The notes beneath the pieces are model-generated. The model saw only the letters and a program-made list of their open reading frames with translations. It did no database searches and had not been told where the DNA came from. From the NCBI GenBank assembly GCA_026119935.1, contig JALRMH010000024.1:488218-552217 (forward strand): DNA of 64,000 nt, given 5' to 3'. Source of the stretch: Endothia cerciana (Eukaryota > Ascomycota > Sordariomycetes > Diaporthales > Cryphonectriaceae). A program made the translations under genes and the position numbers. Shown here piece by piece: positions 46,901 through 55,013 of this stretch; within the stretch, counting starts at the first letter, position 1, and every line of letters starts with the position of its first letter.

Positions 46901-49834
46901 CAGAAATTCCAAAAGGCTGCCGCATCGATGCCGACGTCTGCCGAGGAGCCATCTTGGCTGCTTCAGTACAATGATACTCTCGCTAACTTGGCCAAGTCTC
47001 TTCACATGAACACCATTGTCGACGGGATCAACAGCGCTTTAAGCCATCTCGGAGCCATTCAACTGGAGGATTCTTCTGTCAGAAACGCTGCACTGTCACT
47101 ACTCGCCGTGTCGCTGCCGGTCCTTCAACAATACGCCAGCACCTGCCACAGAACGGTGACAGAGATGGCTGATCTGCACCGTGCCAACAACAAAATGGCA
47201 CTAAACCTTGGTAAAGCATTTGTTGAGATCGCAACTCGAGGCTTCTGCACTCCGCAAGAGAAATCCGATGAGAAATCCGGCGAAACTGGCAATCTCGATA
47301 GCGGCACAGGGCTTGGCGACGGTGAGGGTGCCGAGGACATCAGCAAGGACATCCAGCCTGATGAAGACCTTTCAGAGCTGGCTCAAGAGCCAAACAAAGA
47401 AAAAGAGGGTGACATCGAAGACCAGGAGGATGCTGTGGACATGGGACAAGAAGAGATGGAGGGCGAGATAGGCAGTGCAGCCGGAGAAGATGAGGATGAT
47501 CAGGGTGACAAGAAGGACGGCGAGGAAGAGGAAGAGGAAGACATGGACGAGGAGACCGGAGACGTCGATGATCTCGACCCCACTGCCGTTGACGAGAAAA
47601 TGTGGGATGGTGATGGCAAAGATGCGGACAAGGACCAGAAAGGAGACCAGGCCAGGGGCCAGAAGAAAGAAGACGAGCAAGTTGCCGCAGATGAGGGTGC
47701 CGACGGCAAAGACATCCAGCCTCAAGAGGAGCCGGAGCAGGCCAATCCTGAGCCGGAAGAGGAGGCCGGCCCCGAGCAGGATGACAGTGCCGCGCAGGAA
47801 GAGCTCAATCGACAGGATCAGAACGTCGGCGAGAACGAGGCACTGGCTTTACCAGAAGATATGGACATTGATGGCAAGGATGAGGACGAAGACTCGGCAA
47901 TATCTGACGACGACTTGGACAAGCTCTCTGATGTCGGCCAGGAGGAGACAGAGGAGGATGCAAAGAAAGAAGGAGAGGAGCAGCATGTTGATGAAGGCGA
48001 CGGCGAAGCGGGAGACATGCAACAAGATGACATGGAGGAAGAAATCGATCATGATGACCCGGACGAAGACATGCAAGGGGAGAACGCTGAGATGGAAGAG
48101 CGAGAGCCCGACGCAGATGAGCAAGGTACTGAGGAAGGGGAGAAGGATGAGGAAAAGCCGCCATTGAACCCGAACGACGACGCTCATGCCAATCCGGACA
48201 ATGCAGCCCCGAGCGATGTCAAGAGCGGCGCCGGACAAGATCAAACCGACATGGACGGCCAGGATGACCAAAATTCCCAGTCGAAGGCAGCTCAGCGTGA
48301 GCATGGCGAGATGGGGCAGAACGCAGAAGACCAGGAGACTGCGGCTGGCAATGAAGGTGCAATGTCAAGACGGAGTGAAGACCAGAACGAGTCTGACGAA
48401 GCCAACAAGCCGGGTGAATCATCGCAGGCGCAGCCCTTCAAGAAGCTTGGCGACGCTCTTGAGAGATGGTACAGGAATCACCAGGACATCAAGGAGGCCA
48501 TGGACGAACAAGAAGCCCGCCAGAAGCCAGAAGCGGACATGTCACAGAAGGAATTCCAGCATCTGCAGGACGAAAACGACGCTCCTGACGCGCAGGCTCT
48601 CGGCGCCGCGGCTGAAGATGAAGTCCAGCCCATTGACGAGTCCATGGCTATCGACGAGGAAAGGCAAGATGACCAGAGCCGGGTGATACCGCAGCAAAAC
48701 GACGAGGAGAAGATGGATGTCGACGACGAGGCAGATGAGGCGCAGCAGGACGAACCCAATGACAAAGAGATGCCAGAGCGAGACGAGTCGCGGACAGGTG
48801 TCGCGACGAGACGTGGTGCCTTCGACAGGGAACGCTCCGAGTCCCCAACAAGAGCCATGGAGACCGAGCAAGAAGAACAAATCGTTGAGGAAACTTCGAC
48901 CCAACTTTCGACAACGCACATCTCTGACGAAGACCGACCGCTCAGAGGCTACGCCTCGTCTCTCGAGTCCTGGACGAACTTCCAAACCAAGACCCACCCG
49001 TTGTCCTTAGCCCTCACTTCTCAGCTCCGCCTCATCCTCACGCCCTCTCAATCTACCAAGCTTGCCGGTTCCTATCGCACCGGTAAGCGACTCAACATCA
49101 AGAAGATCATCCCCTACATCGCCTCCTCCTATAAGCGCGACAAGATCTGGATGCGCCGCGCGATCCCCACCAAGCGCACCTACCAGATCCTTCTCTGCGT
49201 CGACGACTCGCGCAGCATGGGCGAGACGACCTCAGGCACCATGGCCCTCGAGTCGCTAGTCATGGTCTCCCGCGCGCTCGCCATGCTCGAGGTCGGCCAG
49301 GTCGGCGTCGTGGGCTTCGGCGCCGACGTCTTCACGGCCCACGACCTCGCCGCGCCGCTGCTCAACTCCCACGACGCGGGGGCCAAGGTCCTGCAGAACT
49401 TCACCTTCGAGCAGGACCGGACCGACATATGCCTGCTCATCCGGCGGACGATCGACCAGTTCCGCGCGGCGCGCAGCACCAGCCGGTCGGGCGGCGGGGA
49501 GGACCTGTGGCAGCTTGCCCTGATCCTCTCCGACGGGCTGACGCCCAGCTCGGCGCACGAGCGGATCCGGAGGCTCCTGCGCGAGGCGCTCGAGGAGCGC
49601 ATCATGGTCGTGTTCATTATTATGGACGACTCCGGCACCAAGAAGGGCGACAGCGTGCTGGAGCTCAAGGAGGCGAAGTTTGTCAAGGAGGCGGACGGGA
49701 ACAGCAGGGTCGTCATCGAGAGGTATCTGGACACGTTCCCCTTTCAGTACTACCTCATTGTGCATAATCTTGAGGATCTGCCGGGCGCTCTGGCTGGCTT
49801 GTTGAGGACTTGGTTTGCAGAGGTCAACTCGTAA
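34991..49834 (+). CDS. mdn1: midasin, giant AAA+ ATPase of 60S ribosome assembly
   Basis: Dynein-like ATPase (Rea1/Mdn1) that strips assembly factors from pre-60S particles in the nucleolus and nucleoplasm. A single open frame of 4,947 codons without introns, starting MASFDVSSQRASLLSDATT. Six AAA+ modules are shown by Walker A motifs: GPSGAGKTS (about 311), GETGIGKTT (644), GPTSAGKTS (1091), GETGCGKTT (1384), GNPGVGKTT (1765) and GPPGSGKSS (2076). A long helical linker runs from about 2300 to 4080. A very Asp/Glu-rich stretch covers about 4085-4640. The C-terminal VWA/MIDAS domain has CVDDSRSMGETTSG (about 4738), which in yeast binds the UBL domains of Ytm1 and Rsa4. All key elements are intact and length matches other fungi. 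Confidence 0.98.
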   Translation: MASFDVSSQRASLLSDATTVAYLPPELLHIIRDQNPTNLLDAISQAALVPRLTGRIYAHFEPVFADICARWVLNTQYGSCNDSIIAAFARILPFAPHLSVFLHDYFKNLTVGPRSSSQAHLTPRLDLADASQCLSGDALVQRLLTVWRLLNFDEKTYATLVSPSRVQDLFSYRSGPVRYLAIRIFCLLLSASDFKLETLVQHHIPGDEPLTGDFDGKLIDYAFLSLFEHTRVEDIHKQILTVREQTLAMPSAQIPPQNLTTLVVNYGKTVLPRPHGAPSNPSSLVATPTTLRNLEHLAKLLQQPEPVLLHGPSGAGKTSLVLELARELGMDSSLVTLHLNEQTDAKMLIGLYTTGTKPGSFEWRPGILTTAVREGRWVLIEDLDRAPTEVMSTLLPLIERGELLIPNRGERIQAPSSFRILATVRTSRGMNGQDNIPSLLGLRFWQLLPVQSMVQDELQAVIREKYPLLHKFVSDPILKVFERVCLLLSGPALVSGTSSASERPISSRDLFKWCRRLERLIAATGAQTGSEPMTETTYDGMFMEAIDCFASGIKDSRVRDKLILHIGEMMGRSGQRVEHHLTMHIPRLQESETHLTVGRSRLHKTKRLNRVSKSRRPFAPTTHAKRLLEQIAVAVDLKEPVLLVGETGIGKTTVVQQLSESLGHKLIAVNLSQQSEVGDLLGGFKPINVRNLAVPLKEDFEDLFAATGISQQKNQKYLDSIGKNIAKGRWTNVAKLWKQAPQIFDDILKKKIIEEQSREQARETGQPAKKRKTESSLHSLLELKPRWEKFSKGLVQFEIQLSGGSGGFAFAFVEGNIVKAVRNGDWVLLDEINLASPDTLESIADLLQSGPDATPSILLSETGEIERVQAHPDFRIFGAMNPATDVGKRDLPLGLRSRFTELYVASPDKDIKDLVVIIKSYLSGQNSRVDQAADKVANLYMRIKELSEAKALVDGANEVPHFSLRTLTRVLTYVNDVAPFYGLERSLYEGFCMGFLTLLSRDSEKLVMPLITEHLFGKDSSRLLSKPPKYPNDGHEYVKFTDKDDNRVYWLLKGPQPPKERTDYIRTPYVERNLLNLVRATSTRRFPILIQGPTSAGKTSMIEYLAEYSGNKFVRINNHEHTDLQEYLGTYISGSDGKLKFQEGVLVQAMRQGHWIVLDELNLAPTDILEALNRLLDDNRELLIPETQEIVRPHENFMLFATQNPPGLYGGRKVLSRAFRNRFLELHYDDIPEDELEYILQKRSINTAPSDCRRIVSVYKELSRLRQTSRVFEQKDSFATLRDLFRWALRDAETREDIADNGFMLLAERVRNDKERVAVKEVVETVFKVKIDPDQLFGNKFSRVMRQSSLKYNNQGVVWTNAMKRLYILVSQALQNNEPVLLVGETGCGKTTICQLLAEAVGKQLHIVNAHQNTETGDLIGSQRPVRNRGAITEALKRNLGEALRQVGQPIEGSIDELLTRYHSLSADDLDRLPEALKQTVHANEVRCKALFEWSDGSLVQAMKNAHFFLLDEISLADDSVLERLNSVLEPGRTLLLAEKGTDDSHVQAADGFQFFATMNPGGDFGKKELSPALRNRFTEIWVPPLSNRQDILDIVANKLKPHFKPFAHIIVDFSYWFGKACRSSTATAFSIRDILVWVNFVNHAEHMQPVLALLHGAATVFIDTLGANPSALLALDPKTMDEQRQRCLYKLNELVGNEIDLATAYRTEPRLMIGNDFVQIGDFSVPRLSGGQDDADFAFDAPTTKVNLMRVIRALNVRKPILLEGNPGVGKTTLVSALAKACGRPLTRINLSDQTDLMDLFGTDVPVEGAEAGNFAWRDAPFLQAMQKGEWVLLDEMNLASQAVLEGLNACLDHRGEVYISELDQVFKCHPDFKLFAAQNPHSQGGGRKGLPSSFVNRFIVVYADVFTEQDLMLIAGKRYTNVSSQTIQKMIRFVSSLDYETSIRKSFGSHGSPWEFNLRDSLRWLGLLASEDSLLASAQASDFLDIIVAQRFRSAADRQHIARLFTEIFGAPPQSHSLYHSLGPSICQVGLAMIERNALSQPSRFPTINAVPRLAEIESVLICVKQNLPCILVGPPGSGKSSLLSHIAASVGSELVTFPLNADVDAMDLVGGFEQADPLRELRSSLDDLREALLEFTLLQLPQAPSETALSLLSLLINYQIEDELAKIIAIMQVFASEVPADSVLGQRLSRAFDLLHAPRTLTNPRFEWLDGVIVQAMEAGKWLVLDNANLCSASVLDRLNSLLERPDGFLSINEHSGPDGEPRVIKPHPDFRIFLTMDPRYGELSRAMRNRSVEIYLDIVQVKSEDYLSRITNTEATLDRYAVTTRLARRSSANGMVDVSALALDNLSLGDSMLLPRYEKTLNSLLSLQDADSVQNHQNVSAAVSYISSQKAATIRQAVHQLYSSVSREMSGSEMLSAIQPLHTLHTPLVAIMEKIQPDAAEWLGTCYEYFLEIQLAQQAMHSQTRAADRTKPSSLNRLQRSLVSGNIASVSKDSTVNVAGFLSSIIQSVESYMESTLRSSEFDIGAKSAMRALLHYWWRTLTFVTGSSFEEARFQAHLKQGVDLFHSIVAHNNSDRATQMVTSVLDNIQGTFTVGFKLTTGLSMETLWQLLRLTPISDEVTFSAIQEMEKLAYRFDAIKWKSNASVADLSKAISSLAEAYSVVRGNAVAAGDLLQALQGEVDRLESRVDESHEVAPFFEEEFEMLRQSLVVHRASHKSSAFTDLQEIVVLANVPTLSQMRLHSMDNSQRLLHSLGYVLGRSSVSHPWSGRIMSSLIHKYESISAASLYSLQSLETELPAMGRLLAGSSEAVSADPVACLNQLLWHLMREVFNALCLLESFVSLYEQLSRNLGTVSVKEHGLAFDNQASAGFKPDIPSHLKLAVDQHFIPAVIALVASEKSTSQKAGLSSIAWAHFAVGCMELYVPDKIFDPYLRAQTERDYHEDLLMVLRRKWQALSAFESAFTGRDSNLRSELLRQEIENLGEPPSATVTIYRRSSTDLVRLQGEFSNVLNAVMKSGILSSLYQYIASPSETGAQEVQLIQDNILHLIERLTTRFPAYEDLTVPLVTIIRSLQVGLSLSTVRDPLHESDSQSAWLLDATPLLGGSLLNPETVPPFQSLEFLSCLGVLVGVEGIESLDSHLRGKLAASLHYFYEEWSKRLDEDKRQDAAKNSLYRYKGGFEDEEEADQQNFNELFPDYETEIAADSTLAKDVGHAARSLALKLAERHQKIFLRSQDTLHGLVNLCKAVGRKVSSGPSDSANLDAVRDRALLPTTLLVLDEKLNSFNSSTTSASYNFYTSSNLFEARKLVTLVHSIRLRFKALQAIDEIAHLQPLADVIGACDHVLELSHTDPLAKIINRVEKLHAFVYEWQFGGWASHVHGALDLYNKLTEITVSWRRLELSTWAKLFDQEVDKCQSDAKSWWFVAYHAVIAIPMSKLELGHNLKDYSIQLMSDLEMFFSEAVLGEFDSRLQLLRQLSQQVGLLTMDYEALGVIHNALLNFISMYSRYESKVAETIQKGRASIEKNMKDVLLLASWKDTNIAALRESARKSHQKLFRLVRKFRAVLGQPMRLVIDQGLPDEQYPSQKKAGNPVLILPQANEAAVSVCRQLIPGWSEDAHTKRLSDAGRIISIMEKASQLPETSIPAAGIIDTFVSDTKSAMASLSKETPAFLTDENKEQVKHLKTRKVRLFEETVKAIRTMGFTRNLNEAHLRNQKQLAVVLAKARHLPSEQDSALAETEYCFHKVLDLAPTVRNSMHNHHGDLTNEVVRRSMGYMEGILHVLIQQHQCLADNHHLLQSLDAGLASLQALTSSRQSDTLTVTRQRSNHDRVLRWLTPVLDFGLHLLEVHAKLGRLDNSAVQAVLRDWLMDFIKLQSKSESSQKLPPGFVTNAQLQLRDELEEKLANFEAALQILGSERPDLAFIFQQLQLWASITVSGVNEIMKIDDAQVFFDIVLNLSKMVLDAVQKFQKAAASMPTSAEEPSWLLQYNDTLANLAKSLHMNTIVDGINSALSHLGAIQLEDSSVRNAALSLLAVSLPVLQQYASTCHRTVTEMADLHRANNKMALNLGKAFVEIATRGFCTPQEKSDEKSGETGNLDSGTGLGDGEGAEDISKDIQPDEDLSELAQEPNKEKEGDIEDQEDAVDMGQEEMEGEIGSAAGEDEDDQGDKKDGEEEEEEDMDEETGDVDDLDPTAVDEKMWDGDGKDADKDQKGDQARGQKKEDEQVAADEGADGKDIQPQEEPEQANPEPEEEAGPEQDDSAAQEELNRQDQNVGENEALALPEDMDIDGKDEDEDSAISDDDLDKLSDVGQEETEEDAKKEGEEQHVDEGDGEAGDMQQDDMEEEIDHDDPDEDMQGENAEMEEREPDADEQGTEEGEKDEEKPPLNPNDDAHANPDNAAPSDVKSGAGQDQTDMDGQDDQNSQSKAAQREHGEMGQNAEDQETAAGNEGAMSRRSEDQNESDEANKPGESSQAQPFKKLGDALERWYRNHQDIKEAMDEQEARQKPEADMSQKEFQHLQDENDAPDAQALGAAAEDEVQPIDESMAIDEERQDDQSRVIPQQNDEEKMDVDDEADEAQQDEPNDKEMPERDESRTGVATRRGAFDRERSESPTRAMETEQEEQIVEETSTQLSTTHISDEDRPLRGYASSLESWTNFQTKTHPLSLALTSQLRLILTPSQSTKLAGSYRTGKRLNIKKIIPYIASSYKRDKIWMRRAIPTKRTYQILLCVDDSRSMGETTSGTMALESLVMVSRALAMLEVGQVGVVGFGADVFTAHDLAAPLLNSHDAGAKVLQNFTFEQDRTDICLLIRRTIDQFRAARSTSRSGGGEDLWQLALILSDGLTPSSAHERIRRLLREALEERIMVVFIIMDDSGTKKGDSVLELKEAKFVKEADGNSRVVIERYLDTFPFQYYLIVHNLEDLPGALAGLLRTWFAEVNS

Positions 49835-49925
49835 TCTGTTCTAAGTTTTCTCATTCTTTAGCATTGCCACGTGGACAGCATTTTCGGCGTTTGTTGTTTT
49901 GTACTTGGCGTTAGGAAGGGTGACT

Positions 49926-49946
49926 CTAAAATAAATAAAATAAAAT
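49926..49946 (+). terminator. AATAAA-rich 3' end region of midasin
   Basis: Overlapping AATAAA-type hexamers about 95 nt after the midasin stop. They match the A-rich positioning element used in cleavage and polyadenylation of fungal mRNA. Function is inferred from position. Confidence 0.4.
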
Positions 49947-49978
49947 CATATTTATAAATTCCCATGCTTCATAATGAA

Positions 49979-49997
49979 TACATACATACATACATAC
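49979..49997. repeat. (CATA)n microsatellite
   Basis: About 4.7 perfect tetramers (TACA/CATA) in the AT-rich DNA after midasin. Confidence 0.9.
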
Positions 49998-51004
49998 TTC
50001 AATCTCTGGGTGTTAATGAAAGGAACAAAGACGCCCAGGATCGTTCCCCTAGGAGCTGTCATCTGCTCGCGAGCATCATCCGCCATGACGGCACGTAAAT
50101 TAGTATACCTAAAACCGAGGAGATACGATAGCAACAGTGACTACCTCAGTAATGGAGATTGCAATCCCCATCAAATCGAAACAATTCCCAGATCAGACAC
50201 CGTCTGGTCCAGTTCAACACGCGATCACTCACAAATACCTAATTAGGCCACAACTCTTCCTTCCCATTGTATATATAGCCGAGACCGGTAACTCCAGTCC
50301 TGTCAACAGCAATAACCAGGCTGAATTGCAGCATACTCGAGTGCTACCTAATGAGGCATTCTGGGAAAGCATCCCTCAAGGTTTCGGACTTATTCTTCAA
50401 GCTGAATGGTATTGGTGGTTGTGAGTGCACCTCTCCTACCGGCGCGGGCCTAGTCAACTGACGTCCGCCAGCAAGAGCACTCCCAATCGACGAGGACTCG
50501 GCCAAGATCCATACACAGGGCTCCCGATGTGCCCGCTAGAGATGACCCTGAGCCTCACGCTCGAGCCCAGCATCGGCGTCTGGAACTTCGGATGTCCGGT
50601 ATTCGGGCTCGTCCCCGGCTCTTTCTTATTAGCGTTATGGTCCATGCAAACCTCATGTCAATGCTAGCGCGGATAATGAGCCGAGACGCCCGAGCCCGGA
50701 AGTCGAACCCCCAGGGGCTTTTCACATTTAGCGAAGAGGGCGAAGGTCCGGGCATAAGGATCACATTAGCACAGTGTCCAAAGCCTGAGACGAAGCTCAA
50801 TTCATCAAATAATGCATGGGTCTCGTGGCCACAAGACGGACTCTATGGTCCGCATTGACGTTTCGCTATGCCTAGCGAATGCTAGTTACAAAACGTCAAA
50901 AGCAAGATCCAACAACCTTTGGATATAGCTTCCGGTACTGTTCATGAAATATTTAAAGAGAAAGGCAAAAACAACTTCTGGGTATCAAGTGCTGCTGTCC
51001 CTAC

Positions 51005-53375
51005 TCAAATTGGCGTCCAGGGGTCATCGAGTTTGATGGGCTTTCCGTCGGCTGGGTCGAGGACGACCTTCCTGCGTTTTCCAGCGCGGCCGTCGTTCGA
51101 CTCGTCAGATCTGTTGCGCTTCGCGGGACGGTCCTCCTCCCTGGACTTCAAATGCCACGTCATATTGCGTGGGAGGAACTTGAGGTTGTTATTCTTGAGC
51201 TCGGCAAGAAGCATCATCTTGTCGTAATCCCTCTCAGCCCGGGGCCGTCTGGGGGATAAGATCTTGTTCAAAGTGACGGGCTTCCTAAAGATTTGTTAGT
51301 CAAATCTCCCTAATTCTAGAAACCAATATTCGAGGTAGATACAAATTAGCATAACTGTGCGGCAGGACTTACGACAAGCCGTTATAGCTGCCCCGTCTAC
51401 CAAACAACTTTCTCCTCTGTCTTGGGCTCATCTCGTCTCGAAGCTTTTTCCAGACATCTGCGTCGATATTCTCCTTCGAAACACCTTCGTTGGTATCTGA
51501 ACGCTTCCGCTTCGCTTTGGCGAAGTGACGAGACTTTTCCGGGGTGGCCCAAACCTCGGGGTTGTGCTTCTCAGAGTTGCCAAAGATGGAGCTCCTTCGT
51601 TTGGGTATGGGGTAGCCGGCGTTGGGTTTCTTGGGCGTGGTCGAGGGGATGAGCACGTCTGGAAGCTCTCGGATTAAATCGAGATGGACCGGGCGATACT
51701 TCCAGCCCTCAATAGTCTGCTGCTCACGGGACCGGAACAGCATGTGGATGTCGCAGGGTTCGTTGATCCAGGGATGCTTCAGGGCCTCTGCGGCAGTGAT
51801 CCTAATTTTTGGGTCGGTCTCGAGGCACCGACGTATGAAGCCTTGGCCGCATTCCAGGATGGCGGCGCCGGGTCGGCTGCTGTTGATCTCTTCAAACAAG
51901 GCCTCGAAGTCCAGAGACTTGATTGAGGGATTCGCAGGTAGGAGATACTCGAGGTTTTCGAGAGTGGTCACCTGCCCGTGCCCTGCGAGCAGCTGCGCAG
52001 CCATGAGACCGACCGCCCACATGTCGATGGCAGTATCATGTTCTCCGCCTGGGAGGAACTGCTCACTTAATACATGGTCAGTGCGGGTCTGGTCCTGGAA
52101 TAGAAATATCAGAAGCACCTACGGGGCCTGCCATCCTCTAGTTCCGCAGACGCTCTTCATTCGGCCCTTTGTCATCAATCCGACATGACCAAAGTCCGTC
52201 AGGGCGATTCGGTGTGCCGGCTTTGGGCAGATCATGCAAATAATGTTCTCAAGCTTGATGTCCCGATGCGCAACACCTTTGGCGTGCAGGTATTCGAGGG
52301 CTCGGAGGACTTGAGAGACCATCCATCTGACTTCGAGCTCCTTGAATTGACCGGAACGCATAAGCAGTGAGAAGAGGTCTCCGCCGGATGCAAGCTCCTC
52401 GAAGACGTAACTGCGGGAGACAATTAGTGGCTGGATGTCATAATAGAAGTAATAGATAGATGCTCACAGAGTGTGTTCGCTCTTGTAGGCGCGTTTGAAG
52501 GATGAGATGTTGGGCTGTATGCTGGTCAGTTGGATATTCATGCAACTGAGGAGGAGTTGGAGAAACGCACATGCTCAATCTGGCTCATCATGGTAAGTGA
52601 GCGCACTATTTTTCTAACCTCCTTCCTACAGCCGGCGTCTCTCAACCTCGCCAAGTCATAGATCTTGCAGGCAAGTTGCTGTCCACTCTTGACGTCGTAG
52701 GATAGGCGGACTTTGGTTGAAACACCCTCTCCGAGGATCATATCCGTAATTTCGTGTTGGTCTGCGAACAACTATCGTCAGTTAGTAGGCAGCATAGGAG
52801 TGTAGACAAAAGGAACTCACCTTGGCCTCAGCCTGTTGAACCCCCGTCAACTCAGCTCTCTTCCTAGCCAGCAGCTTGACTCTGAAGGACCAGTGAGGCT
52901 GTATATCCACCGTGTCATCGTGCTCGAGAAGCCTGGCTGGCTCGATCCGGTTGCCTTGGCCGATGAGGGTGTCGTTGACGAAGGTCCCGTTGTTGGACTG
53001 GCGGTCTCGAACGTAGACCATGGGCTCAGCACCCTCGTCGAAGATGATGGAGTAGAACTCCATGTGGTTGCGTGATACAGAAACACTCGAGAACACATGA
53101 TCGCTGTGGAGGAAACACAAAAACCTCTCGTTAGTGAACGTTCGTGCAATATCGATTCGAGCGAGTCGGGCCAGATCGAGCTTACTTGGTCCTCTGATCG
53201 CGGCCGAACTTTAGAGTCTGGCCGGGGCAGAGGAGGAAATGCTCTTAAAATAAGCATGTCAGCCCAAGAAAGTAACACCAATACTGGAGTAGAGGGAATC
53301 GCTGGGCTGACCTCTGCTAGGTGGGTCAGTCGAGCGATCCTCCAGCTCGAATCGTGCCACAGGCTCAGGCGACAT
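51005..53375 (-). CDS. FHA-domain Ser/Thr protein kinase (Rad53/Cds1/Mek1-like)
   Basis: Likely nuclear checkpoint or meiotic kinase, by architecture. Eight exons, join(51005..51284, 51373..52065, 52123..52410, 52468..52514, 52571..52771, 52821..53103, 53186..53243, 53312..53375), give 637 aa from MSPEPVARFELEDRS. FHA domain at about 22-125: LKFGRDQRT, SVSRNHMEF, NNGTFVND. Kinase at about 141-420: LGEGVSTKV, LACKIYDL (Lys), CRKEVRKI (Glu), HRDIKLEN, TDFGHVG, then GTRGWQAPEQF, IDMWAVGL and the closing HPWINE. The catalytic residues are present, so it should be active. The segment before APE reads GTRGW, not the usual GTPxY. The tail is basic (AKRNRSDES, GKRRK) and could be a nuclear signal. 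Two acceptors end in AAG. Which Chk2-group member it is stays open. Confidence 0.85.
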
Positions 53376-54311
53376 CTTGACTAGGCGGCGCCGAATGGGA
53401 AAATGTAATAGGTAATGAGAGTATGTGGTGTGAAGAGAAGCTCTGTCCAGCAGAGGTAAAGAGTTGCTGTTGTATGGTATGAAGGATCTCGAAATCGATA
53501 CGAGGAGAGTGAGGTGAAATTGTTGGCCAAGCCAGTAAAGGTCCGTACGGCCAAAGTCGAAAGATAGAAGAGATGGTCCAAGTGAAAGGCGCCCTTATAA
53601 ATGATGGTGGCTGGAGAGACTGTAAAATTATGGCCCAATATTTGGAGGGCAGAAAATTTGAGGAAATATCGAACGATAGAATAATGCGGACGAAAGACTG
53701 CCAGGCCAACCCATTGTCCGCCAAGGGGATATTTGGGGGCATTTCGGCGATTGTTTTGAAGCTGGACCTAGCGTCTCATGGTCGAATCATATACCTCAGC
53801 TTGTGTAGCTTAGCTGGCAAGGCTTGCGGAAGGAATGACGGCGTCTGCTGCTTCCTCCGTAATGGAAAAATCCACACAATAATTAAGAGGCGCATTGGCC
53901 CATTGTGGTCATAAGCAGGGACCACTTAGGGAGACTACAGCCTCTATACCAACAGAAAGTCCATGAGGAGCCACGACCGCATTGTCTGGGGTCAAGGAAA
54001 CTAAATCTCAGTTGTATTTACAGGAGGCCTGGCTCATCGGGAAGTGGTCGACGCGAGGGGGGGTTTCTTTGGGGGGGGGGGGGTTTTTCCCTATCCTAGC
54101 CCTAACCCTGGTGGATAGATCACGGCAGGAGGTCGAAAGCCCTGGGGCTGCATGCTGAAGCTGGTCCCTGTAGCTACGTCAGCGGCTTCGACCACGAGGG
54201 AGCAGGCCGAATCCCATTCTGTTCCTTGGGACTGTGTTTATTTATGACCGGTCGACGTCAAGAGCCCAATCTCCTGACATAGGCTGAACCTCAATTGGCA
54301 TACTATCGACA
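53376..54311. promoter_or_regulatory. divergent promoter region, FHA kinase / FUN14 protein
   Basis: 936 nt between divergent ATGs. It contains a G13 run at 54071-54083 and, just after it, a short telomere-like CCCTAACCC stretch near 54101 that is too short to be a telomere remnant. No gene is supported. Confidence 0.5.
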
Positions 54312-54903
54312 ATGGCGACAATAGCACTCTGCCGCGGTGCGCTCCGGCGCCATGCCGTTCCGCTCACCTTGGGTATGTCGACGAGTCTGTTCCTGGCCAG
54401 TCGCCAACGGCCGATGCGTCTTGATGCCGCTGTGTCGAGATCACCACCACCAGCTGCGGAACGCGTGGTAGCCGAGTCGGAGGATTGGCTGAGTCCCGAG
54501 GTCATCAAGCAGTTGTCCGGGGGAAGTCTCGCAGGTGAGGAAATCCTTCTCTATGATGTGAAATACGGAAGTGAGACTGGCTGACTGGTGGTTGCTTTGG
54601 TTCCAGGCTTCCTGGCTGGTGTGCTGGTCAGCATCTTCTCCAAGACATTGGTTCTACTGGCTGGGATAGCAATCGTGGCTGTTCAGGTAAGTCGCCGAAG
54701 TCGACCTCTACGGGGAAAAGTGAGTGACTGATCAACAATGTTACCTATAGGTGGCCTCTCGCAACGGCATCGACCTCTTGGGAATGCTCAGGCTGAGACG
54801 GAGGGTGGAGTCTTCGCGGGTGTTGTCCGGCCTGGAGAAGAACCCGACCTTTAAATTGGCGTTTGGTACGACGTTTGCGCTGGCGGCCTTCACGCAATTC
54901 TAG
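54312..54903 (+). CDS. FUN14-domain mitochondrial membrane protein
   Basis: Family of small outer-membrane proteins; animal FUNDC1 is a mitophagy receptor, while the fungal role is less clear. Three exons, join(54312..54534, 54607..54686, 54751..54903), give 151 aa. The N-terminus MATIALCRGALRRHAVPLT is basic and may target mitochondria. The FUN14 core spans about 62-150: LSGGSLAG/FLAGVLVSIFSKTLVLLAG, a first membrane helix, then AVQ/VASRNGIDLLGM and a last helix FGTTFALAAFTQF at the C-terminus. Introns use GTGAGG/CAG and GTAAGT/TAG. I see no clear LC3/Atg8-binding motif at the N-terminus. The stop is 110 nt from that of aminopeptidase P (convergent). Confidence 0.85.
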
Positions 54904-55013
54904 ACAGAAACATGATACATGCTCAAACCATCCGCCCGCTTGTCAATGCCCAAACCAGTATTCCTACTCACCGCCCGTCGTATCGGGTTTGCTACTCCCG
55001 CCGACGGGCTCGC

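Larger units (their letters stand above)
49835..51004. other. intergenic, midasin / FHA kinase convergent 3' ends
   Basis: 1.17 kb. Right after midasin there is an AATAAA-rich tract and a (CATA)n repeat. From 49,930 to 50,420 the sequence is AT-richer than the genes around it. Frames at 50425-50860 on both strands start with GTG or lack homology. No transposon ends or RNA gene seen. Confidence 0.5.

Noticed and set aside
47475..48167. Long overlapping frames in the acidic part of midasin
   Set aside because: Caused by GAG/GAC/GAA-rich codons of the Asp/Glu stretch; the midasin frame is continuous through the region.
50640..50720. tRNA-like T-arm (GGTTCGA on the minus strand near 50712)
   Set aside because: The conserved C61 is missing and no matching acceptor, D or anticodon stems can be drawn.
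50425..50858. Possible small genes or transposon remnant after midasin
   Set aside because: Frames start with GTG, overlap on both strands and show no terminal repeats or transposase motifs.
54094..54110. Interstitial telomere repeat (CCCTAACCC)
   Set aside because: Fewer than two units; expected by chance and not a tract.
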